In this document: one piece after another, positions 1-11,600 of the stretch
Numbering within the stretch: the first letter of the stretch is position 1
Layout of the letters: the number at the start of each line of letters is the position of its first letter
DNA from: Pseudeuparius sepicola
Taxonomy: Eukaryota > Arthropoda > Insecta > Coleoptera > Anthribidae
DNA: 64,000 nucleotides
Assembly (NCBI GenBank): GCA_963920635.1
Contig: OY987303.1
Location: 50,467,223-50,531,222, forward strand
Reading direction: 5' to 3'
Notes under the pieces: generated by a model
What the model was told of the DNA's origin: nothing
Database searches by the model: none
Seen by the model: only the letters and a program-made list of their open reading frames with translations
Position numbers and translations under genes: made by a program

Positions 1-93
1 GCCATCAAACATGACATTGACAACCTAATTCTGAGTATGCCTCGTAGATGTAGAGCGGTTGTTAACAATCGTGGTGGTCGTCCTAGGTATTAA
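1..93 (+). pseudogene. Tc1/mariner transposase, C-terminal end
   Basis: The frame is open from the first base to a TAA at 91-93. The 30 residues end in MPRRCRAVVNNRGGRPRY, a common way for Tc1-like DDE transposases to finish (a basic MxRRCxxV tail followed by an RGG-rich end). The rest of the gene lies left of the window, so its integrity cannot be judged. Confidence 0.75.
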
Positions 94-676
94 TTATTAT
101 TTAATGTTTCTTTATTGTTGTTAATTATGTGTTGCCAAAACATGCATAATTTTTTTTTGAAACGATGTAAATTTTCTTAATTCTTTTGTGAATTTTGACA
201 CATAGAAGTCTATTTAGAGTACAGCTATAATATAAAAAATATATGGAAAAAAAAAAGAGTTTTATTTAAATAGGTAAAAAATAAAAAAATCAAAGTCAGC
301 AGATTTGCTTGAAAAGTTACAAGTGGACACGTCTTTTAATTCTAAACGACTTTTCTAAATAAATGTTTTTGATATTTTTAAAATCAAAGGAGTTCCGCAC
401 TTGGCAATAAAAAAAATCGAAGTTGGCTGATTTTTTTGAAAACTGACAATCGGACACATCTTAAATTTCTAAACAACTTTTGTAAGTAAAAGTTTCTGAT
501 ATTTTTTAATATAAAGGTAGTTTATTCTTGATGATATTTCATGTTTTTGTATTTTTTGGGCACTGTATAAAAAATCAAAAATTCTCTCAACATCTATCAA
601 ATCAAATCACTTTTTGTCGAAAAATGAAATTTTTGGTCCATTTGTCCTCTTGGGTACTCCATCCGCGGACACACTG
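94..676. repeat. AT-rich transposon tail with a degenerate internal duplication
   Basis: No gene is seen. Bases 278-405 and 406-535 are two diverged direct copies of a roughly 128-bp unit; both carry a TTCTAAACRACTTTT motif and a GGACAC motif. The stretch ends in GGACACACTG followed by TA at 677-678, the usual right end of the TA-inserting elements in this window. It is probably the 3' part of the element whose transposase ends at 93, or a MITE beside it. Confidence 0.4.
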
Positions 677-683
677 TATAAGT

Positions 684-1234
684 ACATAGAGTGCTGACTG
701 CTGGGCAGAGTTTTTTTATGAATAGGATGCGCATAACATCACTAACCAAAGATGAGAATATACGGCCCATTACACATGAGCATTTAATATCTAAAGTCTA
801 TCCAAGTTACAGCGACAGTAGATATAAACAAAGTCACATGACCGTATTGCGATCGATTACTAGGGTCTGACTAATATGAGATTTCCAGTGGCTTGTATTT
901 CTTTTAGAAGTTCTAAAAATTGTGTTTTTACCTTTCGTGGATCTTTATAAATAAGTAGAAAAATAAATTTACAGAATATACTGCTCGCGATCCGAACTAA
1001 AATATGCAGGAAACTCGACTGAGGGAAGAGCCGGCCCTGCATTCTGCTCGCCGCAACACTTGACATTTTATGACGGCCAGACCAATAAGAGAATAAGTCA
1101 CGTGGTGGCCAATGTTTTGATCCACTGCCTCTGTAATTTGGATAGACTTTAGTTGCCATATTATGGCTCAAAATGCATGCGCATTTTATAGATCAAATTA
1201 GCCACTAATGGCTGATGATCCAGCACTCTATAGG
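684..1234. mobile_element. Diverged foldback element
   Basis: The outer ends are inverted copies (CATAGAGTGCTG at 685-696 against CAGCACTCTATAGG at 1221-1234). Inside, TAAAGTCTATCCAAGTTACAG near 793-812 recurs inverted near 1131-1152 with one change. A 103-codon minus-strand frame at 860-1171 lies in it; nothing about it resembles a known protein. Confidence 0.5.
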
Positions 1235-1279
1235 AAACTAACACATACATATTACTAATATATATCTCCATTTTAATTT

Positions 1280-2129
1280 CAATCATTATATTAGTATCAA
1301 AAAAGGAGTAATTAAAAGTTTGTATGAAAGGGCTAAAACGATTTATTATAATAACACAACATTTGAGGAGGAAATTAGACATATAAAACATGTTCTTGAG
1401 AAGAATAGTTATCCGATTGAATTTGTTGAGCATGTTTTTCAGGATTGCCAACAAAATAACAATGCTAATAGTGTTAGAGAAATAAATCTGGTGGACCGAC
1501 CAGTAAATTTAATTATTCCTTATATTCCTGGATTATCAGATAAGCTAAAACACATAGGCAATCGTTTTAATGTCAAAACAGTATTTAAAACCAAAAATAC
1601 ATTAAGATCGATGCTAGTTAAAACGAAACCATCAAAGTTCAAAAAATTGCATTTATAAAATTCCTTGCGAATGTGGAAAGTTCTATGTTGTGGAGACTTG
1701 TAGGCCATTTAACTTTCGTTTAAAATAACATAAAAATTATATCAGGCGAAATCAAATTCGAAGTCAAAAATATGTGAACACTCTTTTAATAACAATCATA
1801 GGATTTTGTGGGATAGGTCCAAACCAATTCTCAAAGAAGAAGTAGGAAATGGACGAAAAATTAAAGAATTAGCATTTATTCTAGGAAATAAGGATAACTG
1901 TGTTGCTGAATGTTCAGTGGAATTCAGCAAAATATTATTGCCACTTATTCAAAGAGAAGATAGTATAAATAATTATATATGTACACAAAATAGTATATAC
2001 GCAAAATTCCCCTTCGTCATTGATCTAACTGTTGCGGGACTACGAGTAGTGTTGCCATATCTTTATACCCGCGATAGTAACGGAAAATTAAAAAAAAAGC
2101 TAAAAAAGTCGTGTATTAATCCATTCTAA
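1280..2129 (+). pseudogene. Penelope-like retroelement: RT C-terminus and GIY-YIG endonuclease, broken
   Basis: The pieces lie in order on the plus strand. First comes the end of the reverse transcriptase with KKGVIKSLYERAKTI and EEEIRHIKHVLEKNSYP. Then comes the linker IPYIPGLSDKLKHIGNRFN with VFKTKNTLRSMLVKTKP, followed after a frame change near 1655 by IPCECGKFYVVET, which matches the start of the GIY-YIG nuclease of Penelope-like elements. The C-terminus WDRSKPILKEE...GRKIKELAFI and LLPLIQ is at 1806-2129. At least two frameshifts or stops separate these blocks, and the N-terminal RT domain is missing. Family assignment rests on motif order; the subclade is not determined. Confidence 0.8.
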
Positions 2130-4583
2130 CTATAAAATCGCCATGAGAGGCTGTCGTTGGTATTTGCGGAAACTGGCCGCTGCAGTTCGAGCTGAAGCTT
2201 TCGACAGCCTACTAGACATAAATTAAGCTCCCGGTCAACTGACAGTCAGGTGAGTCAGGCCGGTTGATTACCGCAAAGTGCAATCATGCGGAAATGATTG
2301 CAGCACGAACGTGTTCATTATGTTGAAATGGTAGGTGCTCACATTGGCTATGTCACAAGCTTAACTCAGATTACTGTAAAACCCGGATTTTGCCAGATGA
2401 CATTCTCTACAATCGAACAATGCGGCATATGCGTCTCAACCATTGAATTGACAAGTAGATGGAAGGAGTGTAGAGAGAGAGAAACTGGCAGCCAAACTTG
2501 AGTAAGTGAAATAGTAATTAAATCAGCAGATTAAGGCAAAAACCACATAACACAAAAGAGGTGTTTGTCCTAACTTTCTATTTTTGTGTCCTGTGCTTCA
2601 AACAAGTTCCGTTGTCAAACGTCATTTTAATTTTCCTTCTGTCCCAAGTGCCAATACGAATAGGAGTAATTGTATTATTTATATTTGATTTGAGTTCGTG
2701 TCGTGGTGGCAGTTTCGTATAAAACGGCGTTGAGTTTTGTTAGTTGGTGTTTGGTTTAATATTATATTTTTAGATCGGAGAGAAAATTTAATTTAGCTAT
2801 GCGGCTATACTCTCTCTGTTGTAGTTGTAAATTACAAAAAAGATGGTAAGAATAGTGGGGTTTCTCTTCATTCGTAAGTTTAAAAATCTTTGCTAATAGC
2901 TTTGCAGTTCTCCAAGAGATAAGGTGATATTAGAGAAAAGTGGATTGCAGCAATAAAAAGGAAAAATTTTGTACTGTCTACAAGTATTTACTTGAATTTG
3001 TAGTACAGTTTTTTATTTTCCAAGTCATCTTATGATAGAAACTGCTATCAAGGGAAAAACTGGCAAAATATTGTGCTAATGAACTAAGCTCTTCGTAGTC
3101 AAAGATGGAATTATTCTTGAGGTTCTGGTCCCTTTATAATAAGGTACTTATTTGTAATTCTTTTTGTTAGATGCCTAAACATTAAAAATTATATAAAAAT
3201 ATGTAAAAGCTAGCTGTCTTAGATGCTTTTCCTATTAAATTGAATTTTAAAATTAATAATTCAGTTAAGATAAGTACCTAATTAAAGTTGAAGATGTACA
3301 CCTTATCCTAGATATTTTGTCGCCTTTATTTTAAAATATACTTTTATTTTGGAATTTCTATTTTATTTGTCTCCATTTACTTCCAGGTACATAAAATTGC
3401 CATGTGCAATTTTTACAAAATTTTGGTTATATAAAAAAATTCTCATTCCTACAAACAGCCCCGAATTTCGGAATACAGATCATACAATAAAGAGAATTAC
3501 GGAACATGCCCATTAAATTTGCACATTAATATGCAACATCCCTATATACCTCCTTTGCCTGAATCAGCTGACACGTTCATTACGCGTCCTTGTCTTACTT
3601 ATTGCCATTTGAAAGCTATCTCTCTCTAGAGTTGGCTGCCCCAAACAACAATGAAAGTCATACCTGTGCGACTTCCATAGTACTTATCAATTCGATGGTC
3701 TCAACCAGCTAACAACGTCACTTATTGACGTCTAATGGTAAACGCGTTGACTGACTGACGTATTAATAAAGACTGTTCATGCGGCACCGTCGCAATGACA
3801 AGGCCCGGCAGCTGAAAGCGATGAGTCATCCAAGGGAGGTGGGCCTAAGGCGCCAAATTCAAATTTCAAGATGTCAACTTGGTAAATTTGGTAAAAAAAA
3901 CACTTTAAAATGATTGTTTACATGTATAGCTCATGGTTTTACAACACGGATAATAATCTACGAGAGTGAAAGTCACATTTTCAAGGGCTTTTGGTGCATT
4001 TAGATATCTACAGGTAAAATTTTCGTAAAGGCCAATTATTTCTTATTTGCCTGCCTAGATACAACTAAATTCGAATGAATAAAGGTGGTTACGTTTAATC
4101 ACGTAAAATTGTTAGGTATAACACTCTCCAACAGTCCAAACCAAACCCCTGGAAGACTGTGTAGGAACAAAATCTCTTTTGATGGCCTTAACTTACTTTT
4201 CCCTTAAAATGGGGTCTTTAGGGAGGAAAAAGCGGACACATTAGGACCGCCTTTGTAGTTCACCTTGGAGTTGGGAAAGGAACACGTCCACGGCATGAAT
4301 TAAGTCCGAAACTATAGACACAACCTATAAAACCCAGGCACTCTTTAAAATAAGGGGACCCAGCATGTCACGGTCTATCACACAGGAAAAGTGAAGCCTT
4401 GAGGGGAAGTTTGTTTTCTGTTGACTCCAAGGAGACCACAAGGGGGCTGATACAAGGTTATGTTATATGTCAGTTTCCAACTGCCATCAAGTTTTATGTG
4501 TCGTGCCAGTGCCATAGATTCTAAAGGAGGCAAAATATTTCCCATCATAATTAACAATTTTTAACTTTTCTAACTTCCAGATA
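2130..4583. other. No recognised gene
   Basis: No long frame with recognisable protein similarity was found on either strand. Short inverted similarity links about 2437-2500 (ending in a GAGAGAGA tract) with 3615-3705 (CTCTCTCTAGAG then CTTATCAATTCGATGG), suggesting the arms of a decayed foldback around the promoter-like site at 2718. The 3500-3850 part is less AT-rich than the surroundings. Confidence 0.4.
2718..2846 (+). promoter_or_regulatory. Promoter-like site followed by ATG at a splice donor
   Basis: A TATAAAA box at 2718-2724 lies upstream of AAAAAAGATG|GTAAGAATA near 2838-2854, an initiator codon set directly on a consensus donor. Some very short first coding exons look like this. 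A consensus acceptor follows (CTTTGCAG near 2901-2908), but joining them gives only a few codons before a stop, so no gene is claimed. Confidence 0.2.
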
Positions 4584-5090
4584 CTCAGATAATGTGTCAA
4601 TTAAAGGTAATGCGGCCGCCTGTAGTAGTCCCAATAATGGCAACCAGATTTTTCCGGTATCACCTTTAGTAATCCTACAATTCCCATTACGTGGGCATTA
4701 CGTATAAGTAGGTAGTTCAAAACAAATCGTATTTCGAAAATTTTAAATTATTAAGCAGGTAGCTTCAGTCAGGTCTTTTTTTAAAGAGTTTTTATCTACG
4801 ACTACAAGTTTATTTTAAGTTTGTGAGGTACCTTGGGAGAGAAATAAAATCACAAAAATTTTATAATGAACACTTAGAAAAACTACCGTCATTAGAACTA
4901 CTAGACCTAATCTTATTAGTCCATCCCGAAATCTGTGAAAGTTCTTTGGGTAGATACATCAACAAGGGATAAGAAAGTTCAAGTATACATATTACAAATG
5001 GATTGAGGAACCTAGTAACAAGGTGCAATAGCGACAAATTCTTAAATAAGCAAATCGGCACTACTGATACTTACCATACTTATTACTTAA
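4584..5090. repeat. Dispersed repeat, copy 1 (uninterrupted)
   Basis: This block matches 44755-45302 plus 46086-46310 in the same orientation. Shared landmarks are GATACTCAGAT, GGCCGCCTGTAGTAGTCCCA, CCCATTACGTGGGCATTACG, GAGAGAAATAAAAT and GGTGCAATAGCGACAAATT. In the second copy a 783-bp foldback sits where this copy reads GAACCTAGTAACAAGG, so this copy gives the empty site. Confidence 0.8.
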
Positions 5091-5637
5091 ATTCGTTAAG
5101 AAGATAATTCAATGCTAAATTGTGACAAGTTTTTTTAGCGTGAATTGTAAAGAAAATAGATACTTTTGCAAATCAAATGGGTACTTGCTTCTTATCAACC
5201 AATCACTGTCCAGTACTATTAATTGGTACCTACTTTTATGAACATTTCGCGCGACAAGCTTTTTTATTTACAAAAACTTGTGGCAATTTGGTATTGAATA
5301 ATCTTAACAAAAACCTAGACTTATTTTATTTTATTCGTTTTGGTACATACCTTAAAAAGTTTGTTTTTAAAACAGTTTTCTTTTATTTTAGACAATAAAT
5401 ATATTAGACACATTGTTTCTCTTTCATTAATAGATATTTTTATATAGATTTTACACATCTTTCCACCCAAAATAGTAGATGATAAAGTTAATAAGTTCCG
5501 AATTAAAAATATAAAGGATCTAAACTGTGCCTAAAGTATTTCATTAAATTATTTTAATCATAATTTGTAATTATTTAAAAATATTAATGATTTATTTTTC
5601 ACAATCCCGAAACACCTTGTGTACGCTCTCCTTCTAA

Positions 5638-5643
5638 TTTATT
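5638..5643 (-). terminator. Poly(A) signal for the sphingomyelinase gene
   Basis: AATAAA on the minus strand, 34 nt past the stop codon at 5677-5679. A second AATAAA lies at 5591-5596. Either could serve 3'-end formation; transcript ends were not available. Confidence 0.5.
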
Positions 5644-5676
5644 AACAAAAAACAATTCACTGCCTAAAATATATTT

Positions 5677-8600
5677 TTAATTTTTATTTTCATCGTAAAT
5701 CTGCTGCAACTGTTGACAATGGGTGTGGTCGACGACATTCGTAGTTGACATTGAACACAAGCAGTCCTTTTGACACCATTCGTCACAGTCACCTCGCATC
5801 GGGCTATCTCTAAACTTAAACCTTACAACAAAAACAACGTTAAATCGGAGAATTTCTATAAACAGAAATCTTACCTGTGATATTGGTCAATCAAGCTGTG
5901 ATCTCTCGCCATTTGAACTGTCAATTCGCCGACACTTGCCGCGTCCATACTGTCAAGCCCGTAGGCATCTTTGAATGTGTATAGTTGGTACCACTCCGGA
6001 TTATTATTTGGATTTTCGTTGGCGGCTGTCAAGTCAAAAGTCCATTCCTCCTGATCCAAAAGATCCTAAAAAAATCAAATTTTAAAAAATCACATGAAAT
6101 GCAGTGTAGCGTAATTTGTTGGGAGTAAAAATTAACTTCAAAATAAGTTCCTAAGCTCCCTTTTAAAAATTCCATGTTATGGATCCTCTCCTCTGTCCCT
6201 AATATTTTTTAATAGAGATTGGAACGAAATAGTTATTTAATCTTTCATTTTTCTATCACCATATACATTTTTATCCACGTAAGGGATTAATTGGGGGTTT
6301 GTTTTTGTTAAACACAAGCAATAGGTTCCACAATCTTGTAACTTGTTATAAATTAAGAGGTTTTGGAGGTTTTGGAATCATCTTAAAACTATTAAAAACT
6401 TTTTTTGTCAAATTACAAGTTTGCGTAGGTACAGCATTATTTGGTGTTTGTCTAATCTGAACCGACACTATATTAAAGACCCGAGCATGACGTCATATTT
6501 CATTGTTGTTTACGGACTGGGGTGGCGCCACTCGACGAAAAAAATGGTGACTTATTTATAGGTTATAGGAGGGTTATTCAGTGGTTATTGGTATGTCAGT
6601 TTCCATCGTTCAAAATGTCCGAAATTTTAAATATCCAGCTTTATTACGATTTACTTATTTTTACCGGAAACGAATTGTCTTTGCGTCCAGTATTTGACAG
6701 TTTTGTCCTATTAACACAGCTTTTATAGGTAGATTTGTTTGTGATAACGTGAAATTTCCATGCACATGAAGAAAATGGTATGCACACTGCACAGACCATT
6801 AGGTGAGTTTCAATCAGCTGAAGAAGCGAAAATTCTAGATATTATTTTGGAAGAGTATTTTGCAAGAATGAAAATAGAAAATTTTGTTTATAGCTCCAAA
6901 GCGAACCAATAGTCCTCCATATAAAGAAGAAACTGAAAAATCTAATGCGTTTTATGGTTACTTACACTACAACTAGCCATGGACTTCATTTCAAACCAAA
7001 AGGTACCAAATACTCTTGCTTGCATTTTAGACTCACTTTTCTTAAGAAAATGTATGGAAATATGCCATGTGAACTTGTCAACTTAGAGGGACATAACAAA
7101 CAAATATTTTATTTTGGATATTAAATTCGTTGTAACAGACACATTTGCACGTGTTTATTTTACAAAAGATTCTGCAACAATGGTGTTGTAACATTAAACC
7201 ACCGTGTAAATTTGTTTCGTCGTGTGGCGCCAGTGGCGATCACTTGAAACAACGCTATGCACAGGTCTTTAATATAGTGTTGGTCCAGGTCTAATTCCTT
7301 ATTTAGTGTTTGTTTCAGAATAGTATATTGAACAGTTATATTTCTTACAAATGTGTCGCTATCCACGGTGTACAGCTTGTAGCTAGGGTTTGAATTAACG
7401 AACGGCACAACTGACGCTCCATTCCAAGCGACGTTTATGGCTTGACTAGGCTCGGAAGTATTGTAGTAAACATAAAATTCATCCTTGTGCGTATGCCCAG
7501 TAAACTGACCAGTTATTGTGTTGGCGAATCTACCAAAAACAAACTCATCGAAAACGTCTCTCTTAAGAAATTCGCCGTACTATATCTACCTATTGACAAG
7601 TTTGTTGTATTCTCTGCTCCAAATAGAAAAGGAAGTGCCAGTACCACTTGGAACATGTTGCAAGATGTGCACTTTTTCGTCGTTGTCTTCTGCTTTTTTC
7701 AAGGTCTTCGCCAGCCAGGCGAGTTGTCCAAATGGATCTACATCGTCATCTATTAACCACCTTAAATCATACGGAAGTGACACAAATAAAACGCATATCG
7801 CATTATTATACCAAACGTTCACCTACATACCAGTTTGAGATGTAGGCAACGTTGCTATTCAAGGCAATGATTCTAAATCCTTTTGCAGGGGATATTGTGT
7901 AAAAACCACCTTCTAAAATGGTTTCTTTGGCTTCATCGTCTAACCAATCTGACCATTCCTCTGAAATGAGATCGAAGAGCCATCTAGTTGAAAACTCCAG
8001 GTTTTCTTCTGATCTTGAAAACCACCTAAACGATAATATATGTTTCTAAATAAAAAATATTGCATATTTTTTTATGATTTAATCTTACACGTTTATTGGA
8101 TGAGGTTCATGATTACCCAAAACTGGAAAAACTGGTACATTTAGAGTGGATCTAAATTTTTCAAAAATGATACGTAGGTCTTTTGTGGTATTTTCCTTGC
8201 TTGTTTCCCATACTCTGTGGCTTATAATGTCTCCGGTGTAATATGCATAATTAAAGCCCTACGTAAGAAAGGTTAAAGATAGAATACCTAAACTTTATTT
8301 ATCCGAGGTAATATAAAAAGTGGTGAGCCTATTATCGATAATACCTTTCGTTAATTTTACGAATTATAATCCCATAGCTGAAAATACCACGACTGCGCGG
8401 CAGGAGTAGTATTTTCTTGGCATTGGGATTATAATGAGTGATAAATTAACTAAATGTATTATCTATTATTAGGCATACCGCGAGTTGTATTTAAAAAGAG
8501 AATTTAACAACTGCAAATAGTTTAGTAATAATTCTTTAGTGTGTATGTAGCCACAATTTATGAACCGAACTTCTTAGGAATAAATTAACTACAAGAATTA

Positions 8601-11600
8601 TAAATATTTCCAATCTTCGAAAATGTAATTTAAAAAATAAAAAACAGCCACAACCGGGATTTGAACCCAGGATCTCTCGCACGCAAAGCGAGAATCATGC
8701 CCCTAGCCCATTGAGGTCAGGTAAAGTCCATTTGACAGCTGTCATTTAGGTTGAGTTTTCGGTTCTGAATATGTTTTTTGTGCTAATAGATACGTACTGC
8801 TTGCATCCAATAAGGTAGCTATTTCCATAACAATCCAACCAATCATATTTAGGTATGCCTCTGCTAGCGATAATTGCACTTGTGCAAAACCAAAGCGGTA
8901 ATACCACTTGTGCAATTATCACTTCGTTGCTTAGCAGCCGCGAATCTGTTCGATACAAACACGTACTTCTTAAAATTGGTGTTTTTTACACTGTTCTAAA
9001 TTATGCAGCTTATAAATTATGTTTCGGTATTATTAAGCATTGTTTCAATGAATTTATATAAGTTTTACATTGCTAAATTGTTGTTATTAGACCTCCGTCT
9101 CCGTTTAAATTTTTGTTCGCTACAGCGTTCTAGTAAAGAAACATGACGCTTGTATATCCAAGGCAAATGCGATTATACCTGGCGTTGGTTTATTTTCTGA
9201 ATGTGTCATAAATTAAAACTGAGACGGAGGTCTAATAACAAGAATTTAGAAATGTAAAAGTTATATAAATTGATTGATACAATGCTTACTAATACCGCAA
9301 CATAATTTATAAGCTGCATAATTTAGAACATTGTAAAACACACCAATAAGAAGTACGTGTTTGTATCGAACAGATGCTAAGCAACGAAGTGATAATTGCA
9401 CAAGTGGTATTACCGCTTTGGTATTCACAAGTGCAATTATCGCTAGCAGAGGCATGTGATTGGTTGGATTTTTATGAAGGAGCTACCTTATTGGATGCAA
9501 GCAGTACGAGGGAAATAATCGCTGAACTCATCACCCGATAGGTTATTACTTCAAAAATTATGACTTACATGGCTCTGAACTTGTCTAAACACTTCATCTA
9601 CTAATTGTTCAGGCGAATCAGCACTGTAATCTGTCCAGTATCCACAAGCGGTTCCAGAATTTGCATCCCCATCCTCATTGTCATATTGGCAGCATAGCGG
9701 ATCACCACAATCGTTTGATTTGCCAACTACATAGTTAGGGTCAAAGTGGAAGTCCGACAAGTGCAAAATGTTAAAGGTATTTGTTCCTTCCGGCTGAAAA
9801 AATATATAAATAGGTTTCGGAATGCTAGTTTCATATGTTTACAAAATAATAATTTATAGGCAGACTTTCTAAAGGATTTTATTGCTTTTTAGTGTTTATG
9901 TGAGTTACGACTTACATAAATACATCCACAAACATCTAAAATACAAATCTATATAAACGTTCGGTACAAACTTTGATATGCGGAATGGTTTCTCAATCTC
10001 AACTGTACAGGGTGTCCCAAATTGGACACTTTTGGAGGGGTTTCTCCTATTTTCCGGAAAGATAAAAAATAGCGAAGGTATTCAGTAATTGATTTTCAGA
10101 AAATATCATTTTAGGTAACAAAATATTTAATAATTTCAATTTTACTTGAACAAGTTTTGTTTGACACAACTCCAACCGTCACTGTTTTACATGGAGCACT
10201 TGAACATATTTGCTTGTAGATTTTAACCAAAAAACAAAAGTTATTCAGAAAAATATAAGCTTTGCAAATATGAAAAAAATTGGGTATGTTTTTGGGGAAA
10301 ATACATTTGACGACCTCATCACTCCCACTTACAAAATTATCAAAATATTTTAAAAACTCGGTAAGTATACCTACAGTGTGGTCATTTAAGTGTTCAACAT
10401 ATGGGAATTTTTTTATTAATTGCACAACCAAAATATAAATGTTCTCGAAAGTTGGTGCACGATAATCATATTAGGCGCACTTAGAATGGTTGCAAGTCAA
10501 GCAGCATACAGGGTAGGTAAAAAATATACATATAAAAATAGTACATGAGTAAAGTACCCTTATTTCAGATAATTCTGCAAAATGCTGTTAAGAAAAGTTG
10601 TCTAGAATTAAAAGTTATGTCTAAATACCAAAACATGGCCTCCTAAGAAAATTTTTTTGAAAAACATTACATAATTTCCTAATTTTTTTTAAATCACCCC
10701 AAACAATTTCATAATTTAATCAAAATTAAATCAATTTCTCATAACTTTGTTCAATTTCAAGCATAATATTTGTAAAATTAACTCAGAGAATCACAAATTT
10801 CATGTTTGTTGCAACGATATTAAACAAAACTTTAAAATTTCGCAAAATTTTTTTTGAACAACGTAAAACATTAGTAATGATAATGTGTAGGTATAATAAG
10901 AAAACTCTCATTTAAGGTGCAAAATTTTTATTTTAAATGTTTATTAAGAAACTGGAAATTGATTGACGAAAAAATTTTTTCTTAGGGGGCTTTGTTTTGG
11001 TATTTAGGCATACCTTTTAATTCTAAACAACTTTTCTTAATAAAATTTTGATGAATTTTCTGAAAGAAGGGTACTTTACTATTGTACAATTTTTATATTT
11101 TTTGACCTACCCTGTATGCTGTTTAACTCGCAACTATTCTAAGGGCACCTAATATGATTATTGAATATCATCAACTTTCGGCAATATCTGTATTTTGGTT
11201 GTGCAATTAATAAAAAAATCCATATGTTGCACACTTAAATTTCCACACTGTTTATCATTGACATATTTTAAGGAATATCTGCAAATATTTGTTTTAAAGA
11301 AATCGATCTTATCCTATGTGAAGCGAGTTAATATATCCTTATTTTATTATTACCTGTCGTTTTTCCACTGAATTGCCTGTAGGTATATCTATAGTCCACT
11401 CAAATTCTCCTTCGCTTGCACATGTTGGCACAATTACGCTGCAAATTCTTTCCCCGTTAATTGCTTCATTATTGTCAATCATATAACCAAAAATGTCCTA
11501 GAAAAACAACGGCTCAAATACATTATTATTTATTCCCTGTAAGTAGGTATCTACATTTACTGGTGTTTATGAACGTAGTACCTTAGCCACAACCGACTAT

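Noticed and set aside
7442..7845. Plus-strand frames of 104 and 106 codons
   Set aside because: Antisense shadows of sphingomyelinase exons 7 and 8.
8645..8718. Functional tRNA gene on the minus strand
   Set aside because: Acceptor stem has several mismatches, body and anticodon disagree, and the block is an insertion with an AT-rich tail, so a SINE head is the better reading.
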